Of a stretch of DNA of 34,299 bases, positions 6,106 to 14,893 are shown piece after piece. The translations under genes and the position numbers were made by a program. Numbering within the stretch: position 1 is the stretch's first letter; each line of letters starts with the position of its first letter. Under the pieces are notes generated by a model. That model was given only the letters and a program-made list of their open reading frames with translations. It did not search any database and had not been told where the DNA came from. Source of the stretch: a virus; IMG/VR virus record IMGVR_UViG_3300017769_000051, positions 1-34,299 of that record; one strand, 5' to 3'.

Positions 6106-9100
6106 TTATTTTAATTTACGTGTTTTTAATTTTTTTATTTTTAATTTAGCATGATTTAACTTATTGTTTTTTGCAGTTAAACCTTCGTTGTCATCTTCTA
6201 TATTTAATTCCCAAGTTGACCAACCTAAAATTAATGCTACTCTTTGCCAAGCCTCTGCATCTGATGCAACCGCCGCTCTATAATTATCAAATAATCTTAC
6301 TACTCTATCTAAAGGAATATTTGTTCCAGCAGAAATTATTTGTGCAATAGCTAAATTAGCGGGATTTTTTAAACTTAAACCTTCATCTAATATTTTGTCC
6401 ATTTCATTATCAAAAGTATATCCTGCAGATCTTAATTTTGTAATTTTTGAATCTATAGGAGGGGATATATCTAATACTTTCCATGCTGCATCCGAAAAAT
6501 TTGGTCTTGGTTTTTGTGCTCTTTTTGCAATATCTATTAATATATTTTTTCCAACCATTACAGCATTTCCAGCAACACCTGTTCCTCTTAAAACAGAATC
6601 AACCATTCCATTTGCTACACCAAAAGTTTTATTATCATTAAATTCTTCATCTTCTTCTCCGAAGCCTATAGCAAATAAAGCTTGTTGTAATGCATTAAAT
6701 ATAAAGTTTTGTATAATGCCATAATACATTATTTTAGACATATTAGTTTTCCAATCACCTCTTCCAGCGGCTAAATCCTGTGCTCCTCTTTTCATTAACC
6801 TAGTATATTGCATAGGTGTATTAGCAAATGCTAATATAATACGACCAAAGTTGCTAGCCTGTTGCATGGATATTCTGTCAGGTCTACTAGATTGCTGTGC
6901 TTCTTCAGTTAGTTCTCTAAAATCTTGAAATGCTTTTTGTTCTGCTTCTTTTTGAGATAAACCTTGTTTCAAATATGTATTAATTCTATTTCTATAAAAT
7001 GTTGCGCCGCCATTCGCTATAGCAAAACTATCAGCACCTCTTGTTAATATAAATCCTTTATTTAATAAATAACTAATTACACCTCTAACACCGTTACGAT
7101 TTGCTTGCTCAGCAAGTTCAGCTTCGTTAACATTTAATTTTAAACCGCCTCTTCTTTCAACTAAAAAATCTGAATTATAAATAAATATAAAATCTTTCCA
7201 AAATTGCGGTTGATTAGCATACGCCTCGGCTGCTTTCAAAGGATTGTTATCAGACCAGTTTATATAATTTACTGTTGAAATCATTTGTAGCATAGCAGAT
7301 CTTACATTTAAAAACATAATAACACCTACTGAATTATTAATCCATTCTAGCCAAGCATTAATTTGTGCATTACCTCCACCGGCTCTATTTCTACCAGTTT
7401 TCATTCTTGATAATATATCTTCAAGCGCCACTCTATAAGATTTACCAAAAGCTGCTTCTAATTTATTTAAATTTTCTTCAGTAAATATTTCATTAACATT
7501 ATTTTTCCATTTTTCTAAATACTTAGCTCTTTTTGCTGTATTTAAATTTTCAAATAAATCTATAGTAATATTTCCCGAATCCCATGAATTACTTGGTTTA
7601 ACATAACCTTCTTTTTTACTTATTTTAATTAATTGATTTGCAAAATCTACTAATTCTTTATCTTTTGTAATAAAATTTACTAATTTTGTTTCGTCAGTTT
7701 TTGTTAATCCTGGAATTTTCATTCCTTGTTTATTCCATATGTATACTCTTACAGCATCTTGAATAGTATAATCACCATTTAATATTTCTTTTTTAAGAGT
7801 TTTTGGTATATCTTTAATTTGTGATTTAAGAGCTTTGAAATCATTCATTACCGCTATTCTTTCGCGGCTTAAATTTTCCATTGCAATACCATAAGGTCTA
7901 AATAAATTTTGCCTCATCCATTCCATAGCTTTATTACCTAAATCACCTTTTGGTAATAATGCATACATTAGCCCTTGAAAATCTTCAGCGCCATATGGTA
8001 TAAAAAAGTTCATAATACCTTTTTCAACTTTTTTACCTCTCATGGCTGCTTTTTTGGGCGAAAATCTTTTTTCACTTGCAAATTTAGCGCCCTTTTTTTG
8101 TTCTATAATATCATTTAAATCTTGGCTTAAATTAGATTCTATACTTTCTAAAGATTCTAAAGCAGTTCCATCGTTTTTTATATTATATTTTTGCTCAAAA
8201 TTTACGCCATCTAAATCTACTAAGTCTTTAAAATTAAATCCACCGTCAATTTTTGCTATAATTGGATTTGCATATCTTTCTAACCAGCTATTGTCAAATA
8301 TATTCCAGTTTCTACCCATTCCATTTTTATAAGAAACTATCTTATTATTTAAATCAAGATATTTACCACTATCTAATTTTTTATCATTTTTTTCAGATAT
8401 TGCTATTAATTTATAATTATCATATAAATTATCTAATATTTCTAAATAATATTCAAATCTTACAGAGCCAGCAGCTTGTGTTAAAAGACGGTATGCTCTA
8501 ACATTTTGTAAAGCATGCTCAAATTTTAATTTTTCATTTGAACCGTTTATAATTCTTAATAAAGCAGGTAAGTTATATCCTACAAATTCAGCTCCTTTCC
8601 TATGGAAATGATCAGCTTCACTTACAGCATTTTCTAAAAAATGTAATATTGGAGTAATATTATTTATATCTTCATCTATAGCCTCAAAAAGAGCTAGCCA
8701 GCCTTTATAAAAAGAATTTTTATTTATTTTATTTATTGCGTCTATTTTATCTCTATCCTTATATATTTTTATTAATCTTTCAGTGTTAAATTTACTAGAT
8801 GAATAAACGCCATCAATATCCTCGCCATAAGTATATCCTTGATTTTTTTTCACCCAAAATTTATCTTTTAAAATTTCTTTTTTTATCGCCTCTCTTAATT
8901 CTTTTCTTTTTAAAGAATTCTTTTTAAAATCACTTGTACTAAAAACACCTAATCCATTGTATAAAGTGCCTAAATTAAGTAAACCGGGATATTTTTTAAA
9001 TTTGGGTAATATATTTTTTCTAAATAACCTAGCATATTTTATAGCAGAATTTTTATCCTGAATATTAAACCATTCAGCTTCTAAATTTTCAGCAATTTTT

Positions 9101-12100
9101 TGATTTTCAACGCTTTGTAGTGCTTCGGCTTTTCCAGCTTCTAAATTTGCTCTTGATTGAGGGTCTAAAACAACTTCAGCTCTATAAATTTCATTTGTTA
9201 TAGCACCATCAAACATTTTTATAATAGATTTAATATTTTGTGATTGTGGTGATCTAGTTGAAATAACATCTCCAGGTTTACCTACTAAATTTAATAAATC
9301 ATTTTTAGTTGCATTTTCATTTCTAACAAAAGGCGCGAGCCCAGCTCCTTTAGTACCTCTTACTAGTTTAGTATATAATGGGCTATTTAATAAGCTTCTT
9401 GCGACTCCAGTTGTTGTTCCTAATAAATTTTCCGATGCTTTATCAGTTTCTATCACTGCGCCTTGTGGTCTAGTTTTTAATATTAAATCAGCATTTTTAT
9501 TTATAAACATTCTTCCATTTGTAATTTCTTGTTTTGTTAAATTACTTTTTGGATTAGTAAATTTAGATGCGGGCACATTAGAAACTTTTTCTGTTATAGA
9601 TGCGGTTATGTTTCCTAATTTTTTATAAGTAAGTTCTTCAGGATTTTTACCTTTAGAATTTTCTAAAATAATATTTTTAGCTTCTTCGTATTGCTCATTG
9701 CTAAATATTTTACTAGCTTTTGTTCTTTTAATATCTTGTGGCTCAGTTATTACTTCTTCTTCTTGAATAATTTCTTGAGTAGTTTGTTCGTTTATTTGTT
9801 GATCTATACCCTGTTCTATAGATTTTATTCCTAATCTTTGCGCTAAGTTATTAGCTCTTAAAAAACCTCTATTAGTAATAAACTTTTCAATATTTTGTAG
9901 CCCTTTAAATTCTTCAAATATCATTGCATGAATATCTGATTTCATGGTTTCTTTAAAAGTGCCTCTATCAACATCTTGTTTTGCATCGGGCGCTATTGGA
10001 TCATATAATGCTTTAGTTCTGCTTTCAACAAAACTATCTACGGTAGGTTTTACTTTTTCAATAATTGAATTTTCAATTTTAGTTTCAGATGGTGTTTTTT
10101 GATATGGCTTATTAAATTTACTTGCTAAATCTTCTGCTTCTTTTCGAGCTTTTTGTAAATTATTTATTTCATTAGCAACATCCTGTTGTATTTCGCTTGA
10201 TAATTTAGATTCTAGCGTTTCTTTCACATCTGTTCCGCCTGCAGAAGCAACGTCAGCAACCGCGGAGGCACCCGCTTCAACTACCTCTTTTGTTGTTAAT
10301 GGAACGCCATTAAAAGAATTGTATTTTTGCATTAATTCTAACGCATTTTTACCATTTATATTTTGTGGTAATCTAACAAATTCTTCATATTTATTAGAAA
10401 ATATATCACCAATTTTTTTAAAAAATCCAGCTTGCTCTAAATTTTTTATAGCTTGCAAAGGGCTTAAAACATCAGATATTGCGGTAAAAAATTCGTGAAC
10501 TTGTACGTATTCACTTTGATCTTTATAATCCTCTAATCTTTTTTGTATTTTTTTATATACATTTTGTATTTCAGTATCATTGCTATTTTTAAATGCTAAA
10601 TCAATTTCATTTTTTAAACCTAAACGATCTGCATCAGGCAAGCTATGAAAAAGCATGTGCAGAACTTCATGATGAACAGCGTTACCAGCTATCACACTAC
10701 CTTTTTCTAAAGTATTATTTAATATTCTTTCATCTATTATATATGCTGTAGTGCCATCTTTTGAAAGTATCGCGTTGTTGTTTCCGTTAAGCCAATCAAC
10801 AATTTTTTTATCTTTCAAATCATTTGGTCTATTATTTTTTATATATTGCTCTAATTCTTTTTTATTCCTTCTTCTAATAATTTGTTTATCAGCAAATATA
10901 CCTTTTCTTTTTGAATTTATAAAATCTATTAATTTTGAACCATTTGATATATAATTATTAACATATAATATTCCGTCCATTTGATCTTGAATATCTGTTA
11001 ATTTTAATTTAGTTTCATTTATTTCGTATTCTAAATCTAAATCGTTTGGGGTTTCCTTTAGTTGATTTTCTAAAGATTCTATTTTATCAAATATTTTTTG
11101 CCTAGCTAACTCTTGTTCAAAAAATAATTTCCTAGCATTAGTTTTTTGCTCATTTATTTCAATCTCTTCTGAACTTAAATTATTAAATTTACTATTTTTT
11201 GTTAAACTTTCAGCTATATCTATTTGTTTTAATAAATCTAATTTTTTATTTTCAGATATATTTTTATCATTTTTAATTTCCTTGCGCATTTGTTTAGATA
11301 TAGCGCTAACGCTCTTTGGATCAGTTAAAGCCGTAAATTCAGCCATTCCTTCGTTATAAGCTATATTTGTTCCAGCAATCGATGTTTGAATACCGCCCGC
11401 ACCAATAATTGTTTGAGCTGTAGTTTCTAATAATAATTCAGCTGTTATAGGATCTTTTGCGGTACTTGCAGAAATTATTTCTTGAGCATTTTCTGTTATA
11501 ACTTCTCCAAGCGTTGCTAATCCTTGATATTTTGCTGCTTTACCTATTTCTTTAAATCTGCCCTTTAAAGCTCTTCTCCATGCATCCCTTGGTATAATCT
11601 TTGTTGCTGCTCTAGCTATTCCCGCCGCCCCTAAAAAATCTAATCCTTGATTAACAACGCCTACGGTAAAAGATTTATCTAATATATCTTCAGCTCTACC
11701 GTCATTTATTATATTTAAAAACGCTTCACCTTGTTCATTTTTAGATAAACGTGCGAAAGCTTCCTCTGACAAATTTAAATCTTTGGCCGCTTGCTTAGCT
11801 AACATTCTTTCCATAACATTTCCTCCTTCTTGAAAAAACGTAGCTCCAAAAAAACTAGATAACATTTGAGGCAATTGTTCTCCCATTATTTGCGGTATTT
11901 CTCTTGCTTGCAAATCAAGTTTTCCGTTTTTAAAAATTTGAGCTTTTTCAAATTTATTTATAGCTTCCTGTATTTCAGCTGCTTGTTCAAAGTTTTCAAA
12001 CCATAACTTTTCAATTCGAGCTTTTTCATTTTCATAATATTGCAAAGCGTCTTCTTTTGTTTTTCTTTCGGCCCCTATAGTATAGCCTTCTTTTCGAGAA

Positions 12101-12498
12101 TAACGGCCTCCTACTAAAAACGAATTAACATCAGGATTGTTATTTATAGAATTTATTTTTTTATTAATTTTAGTTAATTGTTCACCATATGCCATCATTG
12201 GTCCTTGCGCGGCAAAACCTTTATAAACATTTTTAATACCTATTCCTACAGATTCAAAAATATTCGGTAATTCTTTTGGTTTAGAAGAATTTTCATAATT
12301 AGATATATTTTGTTTTAAAATATTTATTGCTGCTTGTTTTTGACTATCACTAGGTAATGCTTTAGTGTATTTAAGATAAAACTTATCTATTGCTTGATTA
12401 GGCTCTAAAGTTAATGCATATTTAATTTTTTTATTAACTTCGTCAGATGTTAAATTTTTAGCGTACTTGCCATATAATAATTTAAATAATTCTTCCAT
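6106..12498 (-). CDS. Giant internal/ejected virion protein with HExxH metallopeptidase motif
   Basis: A 2130-aa polyvalent-type virion protein, probably carried in the head and injected with the DNA, as for the largest internal proteins of T7-like and crAss-like phages. The N-terminal part (to about 430) has Gly/Ala-rich helices (NQGLDFLGAAGIARAATKI) that may cross membranes. A zinc-peptidase motif HEVLH lies at residues 610-614 with a plausible third ligand at E669 (VHEFFTAISD), the arrangement of gluzincin-type domains. The middle is Lys/Asn-rich and helical. The C-terminal region (about 1700-2080) has the well-conserved aromatic and Gly segments (VGVIMFLNVRSAMLQMIS, RIILAFANTPMQYTRLMKR) seen at the end of many phage polyvalent proteins. 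It lies 10 bases after the 509-aa internal protein. Sure as a virion giant protein by context; peptidase activity is inference. Confidence 0.82.
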   Translation of the reverse strand: MEELFKLLYGKYAKNLTSDEVNKKIKYALTLEPNQAIDKFYLKYTKALPSDSQKQAAINILKQNISNYENSSKPKELPNIFESVGIGIKNVYKGFAAQGPMMAYGEQLTKINKKINSINNNPDVNSFLVGGRYSRKEGYTIGAERKTKEDALQYYENEKARIEKLWFENFEQAAEIQEAINKFEKAQIFKNGKLDLQAREIPQIMGEQLPQMLSSFFGATFFQEGGNVMERMLAKQAAKDLNLSEEAFARLSKNEQGEAFLNIINDGRAEDILDKSFTVGVVNQGLDFLGAAGIARAATKIIPRDAWRRALKGRFKEIGKAAKYQGLATLGEVITENAQEIISASTAKDPITAELLLETTAQTIIGAGGIQTSIAGTNIAYNEGMAEFTALTDPKSVSAISKQMRKEIKNDKNISENKKLDLLKQIDIAESLTKNSKFNNLSSEEIEINEQKTNARKLFFEQELARQKIFDKIESLENQLKETPNDLDLEYEINETKLKLTDIQDQMDGILYVNNYISNGSKLIDFINSKRKGIFADKQIIRRRNKKELEQYIKNNRPNDLKDKKIVDWLNGNNNAILSKDGTTAYIIDERILNNTLEKGSVIAGNAVHHEVLHMLFHSLPDADRLGLKNEIDLAFKNSNDTEIQNVYKKIQKRLEDYKDQSEYVQVHEFFTAISDVLSPLQAIKNLEQAGFFKKIGDIFSNKYEEFVRLPQNINGKNALELMQKYNSFNGVPLTTKEVVEAGASAVADVASAGGTDVKETLESKLSSEIQQDVANEINNLQKARKEAEDLASKFNKPYQKTPSETKIENSIIEKVKPTVDSFVESRTKALYDPIAPDAKQDVDRGTFKETMKSDIHAMIFEEFKGLQNIEKFITNRGFLRANNLAQRLGIKSIEQGIDQQINEQTTQEIIQEEEVITEPQDIKRTKASKIFSNEQYEEAKNIILENSKGKNPEELTYKKLGNITASITEKVSNVPASKFTNPKSNLTKQEITNGRMFINKNADLILKTRPQGAVIETDKASENLLGTTTGVARSLLNSPLYTKLVRGTKGAGLAPFVRNENATKNDLLNLVGKPGDVISTRSPQSQNIKSIIKMFDGAITNEIYRAEVVLDPQSRANLEAGKAEALQSVENQKIAENLEAEWFNIQDKNSAIKYARLFRKNILPKFKKYPGLLNLGTLYNGLGVFSTSDFKKNSLKRKELREAIKKEILKDKFWVKKNQGYTYGEDIDGVYSSSKFNTERLIKIYKDRDKIDAINKINKNSFYKGWLALFEAIDEDINNITPILHFLENAVSEADHFHRKGAEFVGYNLPALLRIINGSNEKLKFEHALQNVRAYRLLTQAAGSVRFEYYLEILDNLYDNYKLIAISEKNDKKLDSGKYLDLNNKIVSYKNGMGRNWNIFDNSWLERYANPIIAKIDGGFNFKDLVDLDGVNFEQKYNIKNDGTALESLESIESNLSQDLNDIIEQKKGAKFASEKRFSPKKAAMRGKKVEKGIMNFFIPYGAEDFQGLMYALLPKGDLGNKAMEWMRQNLFRPYGIAMENLSRERIAVMNDFKALKSQIKDIPKTLKKEILNGDYTIQDAVRVYIWNKQGMKIPGLTKTDETKLVNFITKDKELVDFANQLIKISKKEGYVKPSNSWDSGNITIDLFENLNTAKRAKYLEKWKNNVNEIFTEENLNKLEAAFGKSYRVALEDILSRMKTGRNRAGGGNAQINAWLEWINNSVGVIMFLNVRSAMLQMISTVNYINWSDNNPLKAAEAYANQPQFWKDFIFIYNSDFLVERRGGLKLNVNEAELAEQANRNGVRGVISYLLNKGFILTRGADSFAIANGGATFYRNRINTYLKQGLSQKEAEQKAFQDFRELTEEAQQSSRPDRISMQQASNFGRIILAFANTPMQYTRLMKRGAQDLAAGRGDWKTNMSKIMYYGIIQNFIFNALQQALFAIGFGEEDEEFNDNKTFGVANGMVDSVLRGTGVAGNAVMVGKNILIDIAKRAQKPRPNFSDAAWKVLDISPPIDSKITKLRSAGYTFDNEMDKILDEGLSLKNPANLAIAQIISAGTNIPLDRVVRLFDNYRAAVASDAEAWQRVALILGWSTWELNIEDDNEGLTAKNNKLNHAKLKIKKLKTRKLK

Positions 12499-12508
12499 AA
12501 ATTATAAA

Positions 12509-14038
12509 CTATAAATTTTCGTCAGTGGTTAATCCTAATTCGTTAGCTATATTTTCAATTTCATCTAGAGGCACGGGCTCTTGCCCAGTTTTTAGAAATC
12601 TTATAGTGTCTTTAACTTCTAATTGCATTTTTTCTTTAGGATCTACTAAAGGATCTAAAGAATCATCGCTTGAATCTAATTTATCTGCATATAGAGAAAT
12701 ATAATAATTTATAGTATTCTCATCTAACCCCGCTGCATTTAAATAATAAATAAATAAATCTTTTTGATTATCTAGAGGTATTGCTTTTTGGTCCTCAAAT
12801 ATATCACCTTTATATATCTTATTAAATTCTTCTTTTTTAGCGTCATCAGATAATTTATTAAACTGCTTACTGCTCATACCGACTAATTGAGGAGCATCCT
12901 CAGAGTTTTTGAAAAGATTAAAAAACTCATTTTTAGACATATAATCTTTTTTATTATCAAAATCTAATTTTTTTAAAGATCTAACCCTGGCCTCATCACT
13001 TAAAGCGCTAGTAGCAAAATTAAAAGCTTCAGACACTTTAGGTAAAGCTAATTGTATTTTGTCTTGTATTCCCTTTCCCAGGCCGGACACGTTGTTAATA
13101 TTATTATTATTGCTAATAGCAGAATAGTTATCATAAGCATTTTTATTTATTCTTTCATAATGCTGCAATAATTTATTTATTACTACATTTTTTGACTTAA
13201 CGGGGTCATTTATTATTTGAGCTTTTTCTTCATCCGTAAGATCTAATTTATATCCATCAAAAATATCGTCATTAACAATTGATAACATTCTATTTGTAGT
13301 ATCTTTACTAAGCAGCACGTTAAGCTGACCAACTGTGTTATCATAATTATAATCCCCCTGTTTTATTAACACACCTTTAGAACCAGCGGATGCAAAAGCG
13401 CCGCCAATCTCATTAGCTTGCTTATAAAATTCTACATCTTTTTCAGGCCAATTTAAATCTTCTGCTGTAAGTTTAATATTTTTGCCATTGTCTATTTGAA
13501 CAGTATAAACAGAGGATCCAGAATCGTCTATATCTAATTGATAGCTAGCATCGGGTAAAAGTAATTTATTTAATGCATCTTTTTTTTCTGCATTTAATCC
13601 ATTAGAAATATTACCATAATTTTTATTCCATTCATTTCTTTTTGCCTGTAAATTAATTAGATTATTATTAACATTAACATATGATTTTTTAATATTATTT
13701 AATTGTGATTGTAATTCTAAAAACTCCTGACTTCCAGGTCTTGTTTTTGCTAGAGCTCTTGCGCCTTCAAAATATTGTTGTTTTTTATTAGTAGCCCATT
13801 CTTGAAGTTTTTCAACATGTAAATTATCTACCTTATTAAACTCTATATCTTCTGGGAATTGATTAATAATATTTAAAGCTCTTGCATCAATTTTATTTCT
13901 ATATTCTTCTTGAGCTTCAAACATTTTAGCAATATTGCCCGTTGCTCTAGCTATACTTCTATCCACAGTAGCCGCTAAACCTGTATTAAATCTATCTGCT
14001 GATAATGCTGCGCCTGCTATTAAATTTCTATCTGCCAT
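12509..14038 (-). CDS. Helical internal virion protein candidate
   Basis: A 509-aa protein. It is almost wholly predicted helix: the N-terminus is Ala-rich (NLIAGAALSADRFNTGLAAT), followed by long charged heptad-like segments (residues about 40-150) typical of coiled coils, and an acidic C-terminus (PLDEIENIANELGL). There is no enzyme motif. It lies between the Ala/Gly-rich 272-aa protein and the 2130-aa giant protein, the same three-gene arrangement (small, medium, giant) as the T7 gp14-gp15-gp16 ejection set, so I read it as the middle ejection or cargo protein. That functional match is by order and composition, not by recognised sequence. Confidence 0.68.
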   Translation of the reverse strand: MADRNLIAGAALSADRFNTGLAATVDRSIARATGNIAKMFEAQEEYRNKIDARALNIINQFPEDIEFNKVDNLHVEKLQEWATNKKQQYFEGARALAKTRPGSQEFLELQSQLNNIKKSYVNVNNNLINLQAKRNEWNKNYGNISNGLNAEKKDALNKLLLPDASYQLDIDDSGSSVYTVQIDNGKNIKLTAEDLNWPEKDVEFYKQANEIGGAFASAGSKGVLIKQGDYNYDNTVGQLNVLLSKDTTNRMLSIVNDDIFDGYKLDLTDEEKAQIINDPVKSKNVVINKLLQHYERINKNAYDNYSAISNNNNINNVSGLGKGIQDKIQLALPKVSEAFNFATSALSDEARVRSLKKLDFDNKKDYMSKNEFFNLFKNSEDAPQLVGMSSKQFNKLSDDAKKEEFNKIYKGDIFEDQKAIPLDNQKDLFIYYLNAAGLDENTINYYISLYADKLDSSDDSLDPLVDPKEKMQLEVKDTIRFLKTGQEPVPLDEIENIANELGLTTDENL

Positions 14039-14055
14039 AATTTATACTTTAATTT

Positions 14056-14874
14056 TTACATTCCAAAAGGGCCAAACCCAAAGCCTGAGCCAGAACCAGC
14101 GCCTGAACCAGAACCAGCACTTGAACTAGCTTTCCCTTTGCCCTTTAAAAATCCAAATCCACTTCCACCCTTCATAATATCTCCTCCTACCGCAGCGCCA
14201 AGTGCACCACCAGCCATATCCGTTAAACCGCCAACTAATTGATTAGTCGCATCTTTTCTTGCTTGATCTGCCGCGGCTTTTCTTTGTTGGGACATACCCA
14301 ATAATGTACCAACTTTTTCTCTTTCCATTTGTTGAGTTTGTCTTTCTCCTGACGCTACAGCAAATTGTCTTTTTGCTTCGCCTTGTGCTGATAATATTTG
14401 ATTTCTTGATTCTTGTTGCGCAATACTAGCTGAAGCTTGTTGAGCAGCTTGTGATTGCGAGTTAGCAATAGATTGTGCTAAAGAAGCAATACCACCACCA
14501 CCGGCAGCTGCTGCTAAATTACCCATTATATTAGCTGCGCCTTGCGCACTTTGTTGGGCAGCAAAATCTGCAGCTTGAGTATTTACTGTAAGATTTTCAA
14601 ATGGATTAGTTATATTTTTATACGGATTAGACGTATCTAAAGACTCAAATTGTTGTTTTCTTTGTGCTAACTCTGCTCTAGCTCTTCTTTGCTCTCTTCT
14701 ACGTTTACCACCGCCAAATAAACTTGCACCAAACTTTATTATTCCACCTACAGCTTGAGATGCAGCGCCTATTACCGCGGGAGCTGCCGCGGCCGCGGCA
14801 GCTGGAGCTATCGCTAAGTTCATCCCCGTAGGAGCCTCTATTATTAATTTTGATATTTCTATAATACTTTCCAT
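14056..14874 (-). CDS. Ala/Gln/Gly-rich internal virion protein, gp14-like by context
   Basis: A 272-aa low-complexity protein. It has an Ala-run and hydrophobic helix near the N-terminus (residues about 18-55, PAVIGAASQAVGG then IIKFGASLFGGG), a basic patch (KRRREQRRARAEL), a long Ala/Gln helical segment with many QQ and AQQ steps (about 100-200), a second Gly/Ala hydrophobic stretch (LVGGLTDMAGGALGAAVGG) and a Gly/Ser/Phe tail (GSGSGFGFGPFGM). This composition, with two membrane-active helices, is typical of the smallest ejection protein of podoviruses, which forms the outer-membrane part of the DNA channel. The gene carries an 18-base tandem repeat and a 22-base perfect palindrome. Function is inferred from composition and order. 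Confidence 0.68.
   Translation of the reverse strand: MESIIEISKLIIEAPTGMNLAIAPAAAAAAAPAVIGAASQAVGGIIKFGASLFGGGKRRREQRRARAELAQRKQQFESLDTSNPYKNITNPFENLTVNTQAADFAAQQSAQGAANIMGNLAAAAGGGGIASLAQSIANSQSQAAQQASASIAQQESRNQILSAQGEAKRQFAVASGERQTQQMEREKVGTLLGMSQQRKAAADQARKDATNQLVGGLTDMAGGALGAAVGGDIMKGGSGFGFLKGKGKASSSAGSGSGAGSGSGFGFGPFGM
14083..14118. repeat. 18-bp tandem repeat, two copies
   Basis: Two adjacent 18-base units (14083-14100 and 14101-14118) differ at a single base (G at 14089, A at 14107). A decayed third copy follows to about 14130. They encode the AGSGSG repeats in the C-terminal tail of the 272-aa virion protein. Copy number may vary between relatives by slippage. Confidence 0.85.
14782..14803. 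repeat. 22-bp perfect GC-rich palindrome
   Basis: A perfect 22-base inverted repeat without spacer, with NotI- and SacII-type cores, inside the Ala-run of the 272-aa protein. It uses GCG and GCC alanine codons, while the surrounding AT-rich gene prefers GCT and GCA. It may be no more than a by-product of alternating GCC/GCG codons. Confidence 0.8.
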
Positions 14875-14893
14875 TTATATTTATAATTACATG

